Positions 43,446 to 55,743 of a DNA stretch of 64,000 nucleotides are shown in pieces. This stretch comes from Variovorax sp. OAS795. Lineage in GTDB: Bacteria; Pseudomonadota; Gammaproteobacteria; Burkholderiales; Burkholderiaceae_C. The notes under the pieces were generated by a model. It was not told the origin of the DNA. It did no database searches and worked only from the letters and a program-made list of their open reading frames with translations. A program made the position numbers and the translations under genes. The stretch covers positions 1,674,001 through 1,738,000 of the forward strand of contig NZ_JBEPOH010000001.1 of NCBI RefSeq assembly GCF_040546685.1, in the 5' to 3' direction. Within the stretch, counting starts at the first letter, position 1. Every line of letters starts with the position of its first letter.

Positions 43446-44751
43446 ATGATGCTCGCCGCCGATTCCCTGCCGACCCCGCCGCCGTTCTGGCACCGCCTGA
43501 ACAGCTTCTTCGCGTTTCCGTTCCAGCTGCGGCCGTTGATGTACGCCCTGGGGCTCGCGTTCTGCAGCCTGCTGTTCGAGGCCGTTCCCTTCGTGCATCC
43601 GGGGCTGGCGCTGCTTTTGATCGAACTCGGCATCGTGCTGGCGGCCAGCCGCTATGGGTTCAGGGTGACCGCGCTCGGTTCGCGCGGCGTCTGGCGATCG
43701 GCCGATTTTCCGCGCGAGCTCGACGAGGACTGGGTCAACCTGCCGTGGAAGCTGTTCGCCATCTCGGTGGTGCAGGGCGCGTTGATCGGATGGCTGGCCT
43801 GGCTTTCGCCGGTGCTCGGGACCGTGGCGCTGTTCGTGGTGTCGTTCACCTTTCCGGCCGCGGTGATCGTGCTGGTGCAGTCGGCCAGCTTCTTCCAGGC
43901 GATGAATCCGGGCCATGTGATGGACGCGATGCGCATCATCGGCTGGCCCTATGCGCTGCTGTGCTTCTTCCTGTTCCTGCTGAGCACGGGGGCGCAGATC
44001 GCCATCGGGGTGCTGCTGCCGATGATCAACGGCGTCATCGTGCTGCCGATCGCCAACTTCGCGTTCATCTACTTCGGCTGGGTGATGGCGAGCCTGCTGG
44101 GCTACGTGATGTACCAGCACCACGACGCCTTCGGCATCGACCTGCTGCCCGGCGGCGGCGTGGACGATGGCGCGCCGGTGGACCGCCGCACGCCCGAGCA
44201 GATTGCCGCGCAGCGCACCGACGCCGAAGTGGCGCAGCTGGTGACCGAGGGCGACCTGGCCGCCGCCCTGGGCGTGGCCTACGAGGCGCAGCGCGTGGCA
44301 CCGGCCGACGACCTGGCCGCCCAGCGCCGCTACCACCGCGTGCTGCTGCTCGCGCCCGACAAGGCTGCCACCTTGCTCGACCATGCGCGCCGCTACATTC
44401 CGCTGCTGCTCGGGCGCGACCTCGGGTCCGAGGCGCTCAAGGTCTTCAAGGCCTGCCGCGAGAAGGACACCGCTTTTGCGATCGACGACGCACCCGCGGT
44501 CATGACGCTGGCCCAGGGCCGAGTGGCGCAACGGCGACGCCCATGCCGCGCTGGCGCTGCTGTCGGGCTTCGACCGGCGTTTTCGCGGCCATGCGGCCAT
44601 TCCGCAAGCCTATGAACTGGCGGCGCGGGTGCTGGTGCAGGGCCTGGGCCGTGCCGACATGGCGCAGCCGATCCTGACGACGCTGGAATCGCGTTTTCCG
44701 GACAGCGAACAGACGCAGGAAGTGCGCTGGCTGCTGCGGCCGACCGCCTGA
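43446..44751 (+). pseudogene. Membrane protein with C-terminal TPR-like region, one-base frameshift
   Basis: The frame starting MMLAADSLPTPPP gives about six membrane segments (residues 30-215), then a cytoplasmic helical-repeat part with RTDAEVAQLVTEGDLAAALGVAYEAQR. At a ggg run at 44516-44518 this frame turns into Arg/Pro-rich nonsense (stop 44615). The +1 frame continues sensibly from that point with AEWRNGDAHAALALLSGFD and QAYELAARVLVQGLG, ending ESRFPDSEQTQEVRWLLRPTA at 44751. One G too many explains both. Either the gene is broken or the sequence has an indel error. Function unknown. Confidence 0.8.
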
Positions 44752-44764
44752 TTTTCGCCGGCCG

Positions 44765-46241
44765 CTAGGCGCGCTCGAGGGCGCGCGTCACCATGTCGTT
44801 GGGCGCAATGCGCAGCAGGTGCGGCAGCCAGCCGACGGCCATGTCGCGCTCGCCGGCATGCAGCAGGCCGTTGGCGCAGACCGACAGCGTGTCGGCCAGC
44901 TCCGGATGGTCGGGCGCGGTCTTCAGCAGCGCGCGGCACAGCTTGTCGGCGTCCTGGAACTGGCGCGCGCGCGTGAAGCGGCGCGCCAGGCGGGCCATGT
45001 CGTCGGGCTTGAGCCGGGCGCCGGGCTTGGCCTGGTCGAGGTAGGTCCTGTAGCTGGCGTGCTGCAGGTCCAGCGTGTCCGGGTCGGTGGCCGGCAGGCG
45101 GAAGATGCGGCGCGCGGCACGGTGGAAATCCTCGCCGGCCGGCTGCAGCCGCGCGGTGTTGAACCAGGCGCGCAGCGTGTCGGTGTCACCCGGGCGCAGC
45201 GTTGCGGCGGCACGCCATTCGGCCGTGGCCGCCTCGAACTTCATCGCGGCACCCAGCCGGCGTGCGGCGGCCACGTGGCGGTCGAAGTCGCCGTTGTCGG
45301 CCGCCTGCTCCGAGGCCACGGCCTCCGGGGTCTTGACCCGGTTCAGCGCCATGGCGCCGGCCATCAGCGCCGCACCGGCCAACAGGCCGCCCAGGTGCGC
45401 CATGTAGGCAATGCCCTGGCCGCCCACCAGGTGTTGCAGCAGTTCGTTGGCGATCCAGGCCGGCAGCAGCAGCAGGGCCGGCGCCGTGACGTAGTTGAAA
45501 TAGAAGAAGAGCGTGGTAGAAGAACCGGATGCGCCGCAGCCGGTACATCACGGCGTACATGCCCATCAGCGCCGACACCGCACCCGAGGCGCCGAGGCCA
45601 TAGCTGCCCTTGCCGGCATAGGCCCAGTCGGCCAGCATCGACGCGCCCACCGCGCCCAGGATGTAGAAGGACAGGTAGGTGCCGCGCCCCAGCGCCAGCT
45701 CGACCGAGAAGCCGAACAGGAACAGGAACAGCATGTTGCCCAGCAGGTGCCCGGTGCTGCCGTGCAGGAAGGCGGCGGTGACCCAGGTCCAGGGCTTGAA
45801 TTCGGCGTCCTTGGTGTAGTCCTGCGCCCAGCGTTCGGTGAAGGGCGCGGGCCGCATCGATTCGTACTGCTGGCGGTCGCGCTTCCATTCGGCGTAGCGC
45901 GGGTTGGCGGGCGTGACCACGCCCTCGGCGCGCAGCTTTTTGAGGAACGCCTTTTCGCGCTGCATGCCTTCGAGCAGCAGCCCGGTTTCTTCGCGCGCCA
46001 GCAGGCGCCGCGCCGCCTTGGCGCGGGGCGAGCGTGTTTCCTCGAGCCAGGCCACGAAGGCCGGCAGCTCGAGTTCGGGCAGCGCGCTGTGCGCGTAGTA
46101 GTGGGCCGCGCGCTCGTCGGCCTTTTCTTCGCCACGCTGCGGACCCCAGAACACGATCATGTTCACGAGGATCAGCAGCACCGTCATCCACGGTGGATTG
46201 CGCCAGCTCGGTCTGTTCTCGAGCGGGATGGCGTAGAACAA
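44765..46241 (-). pseudogene. Rhomboid-family intramembrane serine protease, one-base frameshift
   Basis: The upstream frame (starts MFYAIPLENRPSW at 46241) carries the rhomboid core: WTWVTAAFLHGSTGHLLGNMLFL, and catalytic Ser219 in GLGASGAVSALMGMY. Just after RIRFFY it shifts to nonsense; from about 45515 a second frame continues with TLFFYFNYVTAPALLLLPAW, LVGGQGIAYMAHLGGLLAG (catalytic His) and a C-terminal helical repeat region to 44765. A gg pair at 45515-45516 where one base is expected accounts for it. As written, Ser and His are on different frames, so no active protease would form. It may be a true mutation or a sequence error. Confidence 0.82.
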
Positions 46242-46254
46242 GCGGGACTTCCGG

Positions 46255-47652
<1,398 letters not shown>

Positions 47653-47701
47653 GGGAACCGTTGGAGAGGCAATAATGGGTTGGTTACCCAATGTATCTTT
47701 G

Positions 47702-48775
47702 ATGCGCAACCCGGCGATTTTATCGGCCAGCTCCACCTCCACGCCTTCCGCCCCGCCGGAAAGAGGGCGTTTGCCCGCGCGCGGCAGCGCGGGGCTGTTC
47801 GACGCCTGCCAGATCGGCGTGGTGCTGCGCACCGTGCTCTTCGTGGAGGCGGTGGTGGCCACTGGCACGCTCTTCGTGTCGCCCTCCGCCGGGGAATGGC
47901 TGGTGCAGACCGCCACCGTGACCGGCGGTGCCTTGCCCGCCACCCTGCTGTGGCTGGTGGCCGCCTGCGGGCTCAGGAAACCCCTCGGGCGGCTGCCCCG
48001 GCAGGCGCAGTACGTGGCCGGCGCCATGCTCGGCGCGGTCTCCTCGCTCTATGGCTGCGGCCTGCTGCGGCTCACCGGCGTCGTCGGCTCGGCGCCCTGG
48101 GTCGCCAGCGCGGTGGCCGGCGGCTTCATCGCCGCGCTGGTCATGGCGGCGATGGTGCTGCGCGCGCGCGGCCAGACGCCTGCCGCTACCACCGCGCGGC
48201 TCGAGGAACTGCAGTCGCGCATCCAGCCGCACTTTCTGTTCAACACCCTCAACAGCGCGATCGCCCTGGTGCGCGAGGAGCCGGCCAAGGCGGAGACCAT
48301 GCTGGAAGACCTGGCCGAGCTGTTCCGCCAGGCGCTGGCGGACCCGGGCGAATCCGGCACGCTGGCGGACGAAATCGCGCTGGCCGAGCGCTACCTGGCC
48401 ATCGAGCAGGTGCGTTTCGGCGACCGCCTGCGCATCCGCTGGGACCTGGACGCCGCCGCCAGCAGCGCGCGGCTGCCGCCGCTTTTGCTGCAGCCGCTGG
48501 TGGAAAACGCCATCAAGCACGGCGTGGAGCCCAGCCCCGAGGGCGCCAAGCTGCGCATCCGCACCGAGCGGCGCGGCAGCGTGGTGGTGATCGAAGTGGT
48601 CAACAGCCTGCCGCCCCTGCGCTGGGCCGACGAACCCTTGCCGCGTGGCCATGGCATTGCGCTGGCCAACGTGCGCGACCGGCTGCGGCTGCTGCACGAC
48701 ATGCAGATGCAGTTCAGCGCCGGCATGGACCAGAAGAACTACCGCGTACGCATCGCCATCCCCGCCGAACCATGA
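47702..48775 (+). CDS. LytS/AlgZ-type sensor histidine kinase
   Basis: A 357-residue membrane kinase. About four hydrophobic segments (residues 45-160) precede the His_kinase domain with [22 protein letters not shown], where the conserved His is the phosphorylation site. The ATP-binding part has [15 protein letters not shown] (N box) and [17 protein letters not shown] (G box). Start choice is uncertain (47651 or 47702); I took the one closer to the conserved region. It overlaps the LytTR response-regulator gene by four bases. The pair resembles FimS(AlgZ)/AlgR near argH. Confidence 0.9.
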   Translation: MRNPAILSASSTSTPSAPPERGRLPARGSAGLFDACQIGVVLRTVLFVEAVVATGTLFVSPSAGEWLVQTATVTGGALPATLLWLVAACGLRKPLGRLPRQAQYVAGAMLGAVSSLYGCGLLRLTGVVGSAPWVASAVAGGFIAALVMAAMVLRARGQTPAATTARLEELQSRIQPHFLFNTLNSAIALVREEPAKAETMLEDLAELFRQALADPGESGTLADEIALAERYLAIEQVRFGDRLRIRWDLDAAASSARLPPLLLQPLVENAIKHGVEPSPEGAKLRIRTERRGSVVVIEVVNSLPPLRWADEPLPRGHGIALANVRDRLRLLHDMQMQFSAGMDQKNYRVRIAIPAEP

Positions 48776-49518
48776 CCCTCAAGACCCTGATCGTCGACGA
48801 CGAAGCCCTGGCCCGCTCGCGCCTGCGCACGCTGCTGCGCGAGTGCCGTTCGCCCGCCGCCGACGTGGTGGCCGAGGCTGCGCAAGGCGCCGAGGCGCAG
48901 GCGCACCTGCAAAGCATGGCGCTCGACCTGGTGCTGCTGGACGTGCACATGCCCGGTGTCGACGGCATCGAGGTGGCCCGGGCCCTGCGCGACCGCTCCG
49001 ATGCGCCGGCCGTGGTGTTCGTCACCGCCCATGCGGCCCATGCCGTGACGGCCTTCGATCTCGACGCGGTCGACTACCTGACCAAGCCCGTACGCGCCGA
49101 GCGCCTCCAGCAGGCGCTGCAGAAGGCGGAGCGCTTTCTCAAGGAGCGCCGTGCGCTGCAAGCCGGCGCCATGCAGGAAAGCGTGCTGATCCAGGACCGC
49201 GGCCGCGCCGAGCGGGTGCCGCTGTCCGAGGTGCTCTACCTGAAGTCGGAGTACAAGTACCTCACGGTGCGCACCGCTTCCCGCAGCCACATCCTGGACG
49301 GTTCGCTGAACGAATTCGAGGAGCGGTATCCGGCGCTCTTCCTGCGGGTGCACCGCAATGCGCTGGTGGCGCGCTCGGCCATCCGCGCGCTCGAGAAATA
49401 CGATGACGGGGAAGACGCCGAGGGCTGGGCCCTGCGCCTCGACGCGATCCCCGAACCCGTCGCCGTATCGCGGCGGCAACTGGCTGCAGTGCGAGAAGTG
49501 CTGAAGGAGCCGCGATGA
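48772..49518 (+). CDS. LytTR-family response regulator (AlgR-like)
   Basis: A 248-residue regulator. The receiver domain (1-120) has the acidic pocket VDDEALAR, the phospho-acceptor Asp in LVLLDVHMPGVDG and the Lys in YLTKPVRAERL. The C-terminal LytTR DNA-binding domain includes VPLSEVLYLKSEYKYLTVRT and LFLRVHRNALVA. It is cotranscribed with the sensor kinase upstream (ATGA overlap) and with the AI-2E family permease downstream (4-base overlap). Confidence 0.94.
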   Translation: MTLKTLIVDDEALARSRLRTLLRECRSPAADVVAEAAQGAEAQAHLQSMALDLVLLDVHMPGVDGIEVARALRDRSDAPAVVFVTAHAAHAVTAFDLDAVDYLTKPVRAERLQQALQKAERFLKERRALQAGAMQESVLIQDRGRAERVPLSEVLYLKSEYKYLTVRTASRSHILDGSLNEFEERYPALFLRVHRNALVARSAIRALEKYDDGEDAEGWALRLDAIPEPVAVSRRQLAAVREVLKEPR

Positions 49519-50780
49519 GCGACGACAAGAATCCAGGCGGCCAGGCTGTGGCGGACAAGGCGGCCTCGCAGCCCGTCGAGCCTCCGCCCGAACTGCCCCC
49601 CGAGCCCGTCACCGAACCGCTTCCCGAGGCCGCCGCGCCGCCGGAAACCAAGCCCGAACCGGAGCCCGAACCCGACCGCGTGCTGCTGCACATGCCGGTC
49701 GACGTGCGCAGCGCCTCGCTGGTCGTGCTTGCGGTGCTCGCCAGCGTCTTCGCCTTGCGCTGGGCTTCGGCGGTTTTCATTCCGCTGATGCTGAGCCTGC
49801 TCCTGAGCTACGCGCTGTCGCCCTTGGTCGACGTGCTGGAGAACTGGAAGGTGCCGCGCTGGATCGGCGCGGCGGTGATCCTGCTGGGCCTGGGTGGCGG
49901 ACTGGGCTGGACTGGCTATTCGCTCTCGGGCAGCGCCTCGGAGCTGCTGGACGCGTTGCCGGTCGCGGCGCAGAAGCTGCGCCAGGCCGCGCGCAGCGAC
50001 AGGAACGCTGCCGCCACGCCGCTGGACAGCGTGCAGCAGGCTGCCGCGCAGCTCGAACGCGCGGCCGAGGAGAACTCGGCCCGCGTCGCGGCGCGCAAGG
50101 GCGTGGCGCGCGTCGTCATCGAGCGGCCGCCGTTCAATGTGCGCGAGTACCTGTGGAGCGGCACCGTCGGCCTGCTGAGCGCCATGGGGCAGCTCACCCT
50201 GGTGGCCTTTCTCACCTTCTTCGCGCTGTGCTCGGGCAACACGTTCCGGCGCAAGCTGATCAAGATCACCGGCCCCAGCCTGCAGAAGAAAAAGATCACC
50301 GTGCACGTGCTGGACGACATCACGAAGAACATCGAGCGCTACCTGCTGGTGCAGATACTGACCAGCATCCTGGTGGGCGTTGCCACCGGGCTCGCGTTCT
50401 GGTTCCTGGGCCTGGACAACGCGGCCGTCTGGGGCATTGTGGCGGCGGTCACCAACCTCATGCCGTACATCGGCTCGGTGATCGTCATGGCCGCGGCCGG
50501 GCTGGTGGCCTTCGTGCAGTTCAACACCATCGAGATGGGCCTGCTGGTGGCCGGCACCTCGCTGGTCATCCACACCCTCGTCGGCAACCTGCTGGTGCCC
50601 TGGCTCACCAGCCGGACCAGCCGCATGAACCCCGTCGCGGTCTTCGTCGGCGTGATCTTCTGGGGCTGGCTGTGGGGCGTCTGGGGGCTGCTGCTGGGCA
50701 TTCCCATCACCATGGTGATCAAGTCGATCTGCGACCGGGTCGAAGACCTTCAGCCGATTGGTGAACTGCTGGGGGAGTAG
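49515..50780 (+). CDS. AI-2E family transporter (PerM/UPF0118)
   Basis: A 421-residue membrane protein. A Pro/Glu-rich cytoplasmic N terminus (1-60) precedes eight or so membrane segments: SASLVVLAVLASVFALRWAS, FIPLMLSLLLSYALSPLVD, the family motif LLVQILTSILVGVATGLAFWFLGLDNA, and PYIGSVIVMAAAGLVAF. Relatives were linked to AI-2 export or Na+/H+ antiport, but substrate is not settled. Its ATG overlaps the regulator gene, so it belongs to the same operon. Confidence 0.9.
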   Translation: MSDDKNPGGQAVADKAASQPVEPPPELPPEPVTEPLPEAAAPPETKPEPEPEPDRVLLHMPVDVRSASLVVLAVLASVFALRWASAVFIPLMLSLLLSYALSPLVDVLENWKVPRWIGAAVILLGLGGGLGWTGYSLSGSASELLDALPVAAQKLRQAARSDRNAAATPLDSVQQAAAQLERAAEENSARVAARKGVARVVIERPPFNVREYLWSGTVGLLSAMGQLTLVAFLTFFALCSGNTFRRKLIKITGPSLQKKKITVHVLDDITKNIERYLLVQILTSILVGVATGLAFWFLGLDNAAVWGIVAAVTNLMPYIGSVIVMAAAGLVAFVQFNTIEMGLLVAGTSLVIHTLVGNLLVPWLTSRTSRMNPVAVFVGVIFWGWLWGVWGLLLGIPITMVIKSICDRVEDLQPIGELLGE

Positions 50781-50808
50781 CCCCGCCGCGGCGCCCGAGC
50801 GGCGCTTC

Positions 50809-52056
50809 TCACTCGGGCGACGTAACCGCCAGTGCCGGCGCGCCACCGCGGGCACGTCCCAAGGTGCCGACGATGAGCGCGGCGATCAGCACCAGCACGC
50901 CGCTCAGCACCATCGTGTGCGAAATGCCGTAGCTGTCGACCGTGACGCCGCCGATCAACGCGCCCGAGGCGATCGCCACCTGGAAGCCGCTCACGAGCAG
51001 GGCCTGGCCTGCTTCGGGCGCGTCGGGCACGGCTTCCATCATCCAGCCCGTGAGCGCCACCGGGATCAGGCCGAAGGCCACGCCCCAGATGAAGACCACG
51101 ATCGCGCCGGGCACCAGGCCGCTGCCGATCACCGTCGACAGCAGCAGCGCCGTCGCGAGCATCAGCGCCGCCAGCAATGTGGTGCCGCGCACGCTGCGCG
51201 CCACCAGGCTGCCGCCGATGAAGGTGCCGATGAAGCCCACCGCGCCATACACCAGCAGCAGCGCGGAGACAGAGTTCGGCGCCAGCCCGAACACTTGCTG
51301 CAGCAGCGGCTTGAGGTAGGTGTAGGCCGCGAAGTGGCCGGCGATGAAGAACAGCACCGCGAGCAGGCCGACCTGGGCCATGCGCCGCGTGAGCGGCGTG
51401 AGCAGGTCGCGTGCGCCGATCGCGCGCGCTGGCGGCATCGCGGGCAGCAGCCAAAGCTGCACCACCAGCACCAGCGCCGCGAGCGCACCGGTCACCGCGA
51501 AGGAAGCACGCCAGCCGAACAGGGTGCCGAGGAACGAGCCCGCGGGCACGCCGAGCACGGTGGCGGCGGACACGCCCGCCAGCACCAGCGACATGGCGCG
51601 CGCCTTCGATGCGTCGGGCACCAGCTGCGTGGCCGCGGCGGGCGCAAAGGTCCAGAAGCCCCCGACGCACAGGCCGAGCATCAGCCGTGCCACCAGCATG
51701 GTGGCGAAGTTGGGCGCAAAGGCGGCGAGCAGGTTCGAGGCGATCAGCAGGCTGGTGAGCGCGATCAGCACGGTGCGGCGGTCCAGGCGGCCCGAGGCGA
51801 CGATCAGCGCGGGTCCGGCAAAGGCGGCCAGCACGCCCGGCATCGTGATCATGAGGCCGGCCGTGCCGTCGGACACGTCGAGCCCGCGCGCGATGTCGGT
51901 CAGGAGGCCGATCGGCATGAACTCGGTCGACACCATGGCGAAGGTGCCGACGGCGATCGAGCCGACGGCCGGCCAGGCGGAACGGGTGGAGCGGGCGGCC
52001 TCGGCCGGTTCGTGCACGAGGTCGTCGGCGCAAGGGTTGCTGCTGGGTGAATTCAT
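50809..52056 (-). CDS. MFS efflux transporter (AraJ/DHA1 type)
   Basis: A 415-residue inner-membrane permease with 12 segments. AVGTFAMVSTEFMPIGLLTDIARGLDVSDGTAGL is the family start; the loop 2-3 motif is reduced to GRLDRRT, and LGLCVGGFWTFAPAAATQLVP with GVPAGSFLGTLFGWR is motif C of the drug/sugar efflux group. The substrate is unknown. The start is the ATG giving MNSPSSNPC. It is convergent with the AI-2E family gene (28 bases between stops). No regulator is adjacent. Confidence 0.9.
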   Translation of the reverse strand: MNSPSSNPCADDLVHEPAEAARSTRSAWPAVGSIAVGTFAMVSTEFMPIGLLTDIARGLDVSDGTAGLMITMPGVLAAFAGPALIVASGRLDRRTVLIALTSLLIASNLLAAFAPNFATMLVARLMLGLCVGGFWTFAPAAATQLVPDASKARAMSLVLAGVSAATVLGVPAGSFLGTLFGWRASFAVTGALAALVLVVQLWLLPAMPPARAIGARDLLTPLTRRMAQVGLLAVLFFIAGHFAAYTYLKPLLQQVFGLAPNSVSALLLVYGAVGFIGTFIGGSLVARSVRGTTLLAALMLATALLLSTVIGSGLVPGAIVVFIWGVAFGLIPVALTGWMMEAVPDAPEAGQALLVSGFQVAIASGALIGGVTVDSYGISHTMVLSGVLVLIAALIVGTLGRARGGAPALAVTSPE

Positions 52057-52230
52057 GGGGAACTGGATCCTGGGCTCGCACCGGCCGGGGCGCGGCGGAT
52101 GCGTTGTTGCAATGGCCGTCCAGTGTGGAAGCAGACCGCTTCCTGACAAAGGGCCTTGCAAGCAGTAGTCAGTTTCCCCAGGGCGAACAATCGGCCCTTT
52201 TGCTGCGGCGCCGGCTTTCGCCGGCCCGCG

Positions 52231-52761
52231 TCAGATGCGGGCTTGCAGCACCCGCCCGTCGGCAATGAAAGAGTCGCCCACCAGCACGCGAAAGCTCTCG
52301 CCTTCGGGGAATTTCACCCTCGCCGTGTCCGGCGCCAGCAGTTCGACCTCGAGCGCGTGCGGCGTGCCGCGCTCGAGCACTGCGCCCCGGGGCACGACCC
52401 AGCGCGCGGAGAAGCCCTCGTTGCCGACCACCAGCGCGCAGCGGTACTCGCCTGCGGACAGCGGCACGTTGTGCGACAGCAGCGCCGTGGGCCGCAGCGT
52501 GAGTTCGATGCGAAGGTGCGGCGTGAACGCGCCCGCCGCATCGAAGCCCACGGGCTCGGCCGGCGCCGCGCGCCGCGGGATCTTGCCGATGAGCCAGCCG
52601 ATGACGTTGCCGATGATCGGCACCCACAGCACCATCAGGAGCGTGCCGATGTCGCGCGTGGTCGTGCCGCGCTCGGCATAGTGCCGCAGCAGCGCACCGC
52701 CGATCGCCACGCACAGCAGGATGATGACGATCAGCCTGCGGCGGGATTGGATGGTGGTCAT
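52231..52761 (-). CDS. Hypothetical membrane protein
   Basis: A 176-residue protein with two N-terminal hydrophobic segments (residues about 10-26 and 38-60, LLMVLWVPIIGNVIGWLIG) and a soluble beta-rich C-terminal half (LRIELTLRPTALLSHNVPLSAGEYRCALVVGNEG). No family was recognised. It follows the ppc gene by 31 bases on the same strand, suggesting cotranscription. The 174-base gap between it and the MFS gene holds no gene that I can support. Confidence 0.75.
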   Translation of the reverse strand: MTTIQSRRRLIVIILLCVAIGGALLRHYAERGTTTRDIGTLLMVLWVPIIGNVIGWLIGKIPRRAAPAEPVGFDAAGAFTPHLRIELTLRPTALLSHNVPLSAGEYRCALVVGNEGFSARWVVPRGAVLERGTPHALEVELLAPDTARVKFPEGESFRVLVGDSFIADGRVLQARI

Positions 52762-52792
52762 GGCCGCGCGCCTGCCGATGGTTTCACTCGCA

Positions 52793-55639
52793 TCAACCGG
52801 TGTTGCGCAAACCGGCCGCCACGCCGTTGATCGAGATGTGGATGCCGCGCTGCAGCCGCTCGCCGCCTTCGCCTGCGCGATAGCGGCGCATCAGCTCGAC
52901 CTGCAGGTGATGCAGCGGATCGATGTACGGGAAGCGGTGGCGCACCGAGCGCTGCATCTCGGCGTTGCCCTCCAGGCGTTGCTTGGCGCCGGTGATGAGG
53001 GTGAGCGCGTCGGAGGTGCGGTGCCACTCGGTGTCGATCATCGAGAACACCTTCTGGCGCAGCTTGCGATCGGTCACGAGCTCGGCGTAGCGCGAGGCCA
53101 GTGCGAGGTCGCTCTTGGCAAGCACCATGTCCATGTTGGACAGCAGCGTGCGAAAGAACGGCCACTGCGCATACATGCGGCGCAGCAGCGCGACACGCTC
53201 CTTGCGCGCGGCCGGCGTTTCGGCCGAGGCAAGGAACTGCTCCACGCCGGCGCCGAAGCCGAACCAGCCGGGAATGGTGAGCCGGCATTGGCCCCAGCTG
53301 AAGCTCCACGGCACGGCGCGCAGGTCGTCGATCTTGTGGCTCGGGTTGCGCGAGGCCGGACGCGAGCCGATGTTGAGTTCGGCGATCTCGCGGATCGGCG
53401 TGGAGCCGAAGAAGTAGTCGCCGAAGCCTGGTGTTTCGTAGACCAGCTTGCGGTAGGCCGCCATGCTCGCGGCCGACAGCTCACCGGCCGCCGAGAGGAA
53501 GGTCGCGGGTGCCGACTTGGCCTGCGGCAGCAGCGTGGCTTCGAGCGTGGCGGCGACCAGCGTCTCGAGGTTGCGCCGGCCGATCTCGCGGTTCGCGTAC
53601 TTGGAGCCGATGACCTCGCCCTGCTCGGTGAGGCGGATCTGGCCGCGCACCGTGCCCGGGGGCTGCGCAAGGATGGCCTGGTAGCTCGGGCCGCCGCCTC
53701 GGCCCACGGTGCCGCCGCGGCCGTGGAACATGCGCAGGCGGATCGGGTTGGTTTTCTTCTTCTTGTTGAGCTCGTCGAACAGCGCCACCAGTGCGATGCC
53801 CGCGCGGTAGAGCTCCCAGTTGCTGGTGAAGATGCCGCCGTCCTTGTTGCTGTCGCTGTAGCCGAGCATCACGTCCTGCTCGCCGCCCGAGCGTTCGATG
53901 AGCGCCTGGATGTTCGGCAGTGCATAGAAGGCGCGCACGATGGGCGCGGCGTTGCGCAGGTCTTCGATGGTTTCGAACAGCGGCACCACGATCAGGTCGC
54001 AAGTGGCGTTGCTGTCCATCTTGCCGCGCAGGAGGCCCACTTCCTTTTGCAGCAGCAGCGCCTCGAGCAGGTCGCTCACCGTCTCGGTGTGGCTGATGAT
54101 GTAGTGGCGGATGGCCGCCGCGCCGTAGCGCGCACGCGCAGTGCGCGCGGCCGCGAAGATCGCGAGCTCGCTCGTCGCGAGCGGCGAATAATCGGCGTCG
54201 GGCACACGCAGCGGGCGCGCATCGTCGAGCAGCTTGAGCAGCAGCGTCTGCTTGGCCTCTTCGGCCAAAGAAGCGTAGGCGGGTTCGATGCGCGCGGTGG
54301 CCAGCAGCTCGGCGATCACGGCCTCGTGCTTGTCCGAGCTCTGGCGCAGGTCGACCGTGGCCAGGTGGAAACCGAACACCTCCACGCCGCGGATCAGCGG
54401 CCTCAGCCGCGGCGCCGCGAGCACGCTGCCGTGCTTTTCGGCGAGTGACTGTTCTACCGTGTGGAGATCCGCGAGGAACTCCTCGGCTGTGGCGTAGGGG
54501 TTCTGCGGCGGAACCGCGTGGCGCGCGGCCTCGCCGCCGGTCAGGTCGCGCAGCGTGGCCGCCAGGCGCGCATACACGCCGGTGAGGGCGCGGCGGTAGG
54601 GCTCGTCCTTGCGGTGCTCGCTGGTGTCGGGCGAGCGTTCGGCCAGCGCCTGCATCTCGACAGACACGTCGACCAACGTGGCGGAGAGCGAAAGTTCGCC
54701 GCCGAGGTAATGCACCTCGGTGAGGTAGTGGCGCAGCGCCAGTTCGGCCTGGCGGCGCAGCGCGTACTCGAGCGTTTCGGCCGTGACGTTCGGGTTGCCG
54801 TCGCGGTCGCCGCCGATCCACTGGCCCATGCGCAGGAAGGGCGCCACGGAAGGGACCACGCCGCCCTGGCCCAGCGCCTTCTCGAGGTCGGCATACACGC
54901 GCGGGATCTCGCGCAGGAAAGTCGCCTCGTAGTAGCTCAGCGCATTCTCGATCTCGTCGGCCACGGTGAGCTTGGAGAAGCGCAGCAGGCGCGTCTGCCA
55001 GATCTGCGTGACGCGGATGCGCATCTGCGTTTCGTTCTCTGCGAATTCGAGCGGCGTGAGTGCGTCCTTGGCCGCGGCATAGGCATTCTGGCGCAGCTTG
55101 ATTTCGTCGCGCGTGGTGAGCAGCTGCGCGATGGCGCGCTCGGCGTCCAGGATGCTCTTGCGCTGCACTTCGGTGGGGTGCGCGGTGAGCACCGGCGAGA
55201 CATAGCTGCGCGCCAGCGAAGCCACCACCTCGTCGGGCTTGACGCCCGCCTTGCGGATGCGCGCGAGCGCGGTCTGCAGGTCGCCGTCGGCGCTTTCGCC
55301 CGCGCGCTCGGATTCGGTGCGGCGGCGGATCAGGTGGCGGTCTTCCGCCAGGTTGGCCAGGTGGCTGAAATACGTGAAGGCGCGGATCACGCGCACCGTC
55401 TCGGCGGCGCTCAGGCCCTTGAGCAGGTTCTTGAGCGCGCGGTCCGCGGCCTGGTCGGCATCGCGGCGGAAGGCCACCGACAGGGTGCGGATCTTCTCGA
55501 CCAGGGCATAGCTCTCCTCGCCCTCCTGCTCCCGGATCACGTCGCCGAGGATGCGGCCCAGAAGCCGGATGTCGTCGATCAGCGGCTGGTCTTCGGCTTG
55601 GCGGCGCTTGGGCGGGGCAGGGGTCTTGCTGGCTTTCAT
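52793..55639 (-). CDS. ppc: Phosphoenolpyruvate carboxylase
   Basis: Carboxylates PEP to oxaloacetate to refill the citrate cycle. The 948-residue protein has the catalytic His block [13 protein letters not shown] near residue 155, [16 protein letters not shown], and the second signature [15 protein letters not shown] with the catalytic Lys. The C terminus ends [13 protein letters not shown], as usual. The allosteric aspartate-binding Arg region is plausible ([12 protein letters not shown]). The start [14 protein letters not shown] is preceded by a positively charged, non-conserved leader. It is divergent from hemC across 104 bases. Confidence 0.97.
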   Translation of the reverse strand: MKASKTPAPPKRRQAEDQPLIDDIRLLGRILGDVIREQEGEESYALVEKIRTLSVAFRRDADQAADRALKNLLKGLSAAETVRVIRAFTYFSHLANLAEDRHLIRRRTESERAGESADGDLQTALARIRKAGVKPDEVVASLARSYVSPVLTAHPTEVQRKSILDAERAIAQLLTTRDEIKLRQNAYAAAKDALTPLEFAENETQMRIRVTQIWQTRLLRFSKLTVADEIENALSYYEATFLREIPRVYADLEKALGQGGVVPSVAPFLRMGQWIGGDRDGNPNVTAETLEYALRRQAELALRHYLTEVHYLGGELSLSATLVDVSVEMQALAERSPDTSEHRKDEPYRRALTGVYARLAATLRDLTGGEAARHAVPPQNPYATAEEFLADLHTVEQSLAEKHGSVLAAPRLRPLIRGVEVFGFHLATVDLRQSSDKHEAVIAELLATARIEPAYASLAEEAKQTLLLKLLDDARPLRVPDADYSPLATSELAIFAAARTARARYGAAAIRHYIISHTETVSDLLEALLLQKEVGLLRGKMDSNATCDLIVVPLFETIEDLRNAAPIVRAFYALPNIQALIERSGGEQDVMLGYSDSNKDGGIFTSNWELYRAGIALVALFDELNKKKKTNPIRLRMFHGRGGTVGRGGGPSYQAILAQPPGTVRGQIRLTEQGEVIGSKYANREIGRRNLETLVAATLEATLLPQAKSAPATFLSAAGELSAASMAAYRKLVYETPGFGDYFFGSTPIREIAELNIGSRPASRNPSHKIDDLRAVPWSFSWGQCRLTIPGWFGFGAGVEQFLASAETPAARKERVALLRRMYAQWPFFRTLLSNMDMVLAKSDLALASRYAELVTDRKLRQKVFSMIDTEWHRTSDALTLITGAKQRLEGNAEMQRSVRHRFPYIDPLHHLQVELMRRYRAGEGGERLQRGIHISINGVAAGLRNTG

Positions 55640-55743
55640 TCGATGTTGTTCCTGGGGACTTGAATGGGTGCGCCGCCTGCGTTGCTGCGGCGCAACATGC
55701 TAGCATTCCGGCGGTCTGAAACTCATACTTTTTGGGAGCGGTC

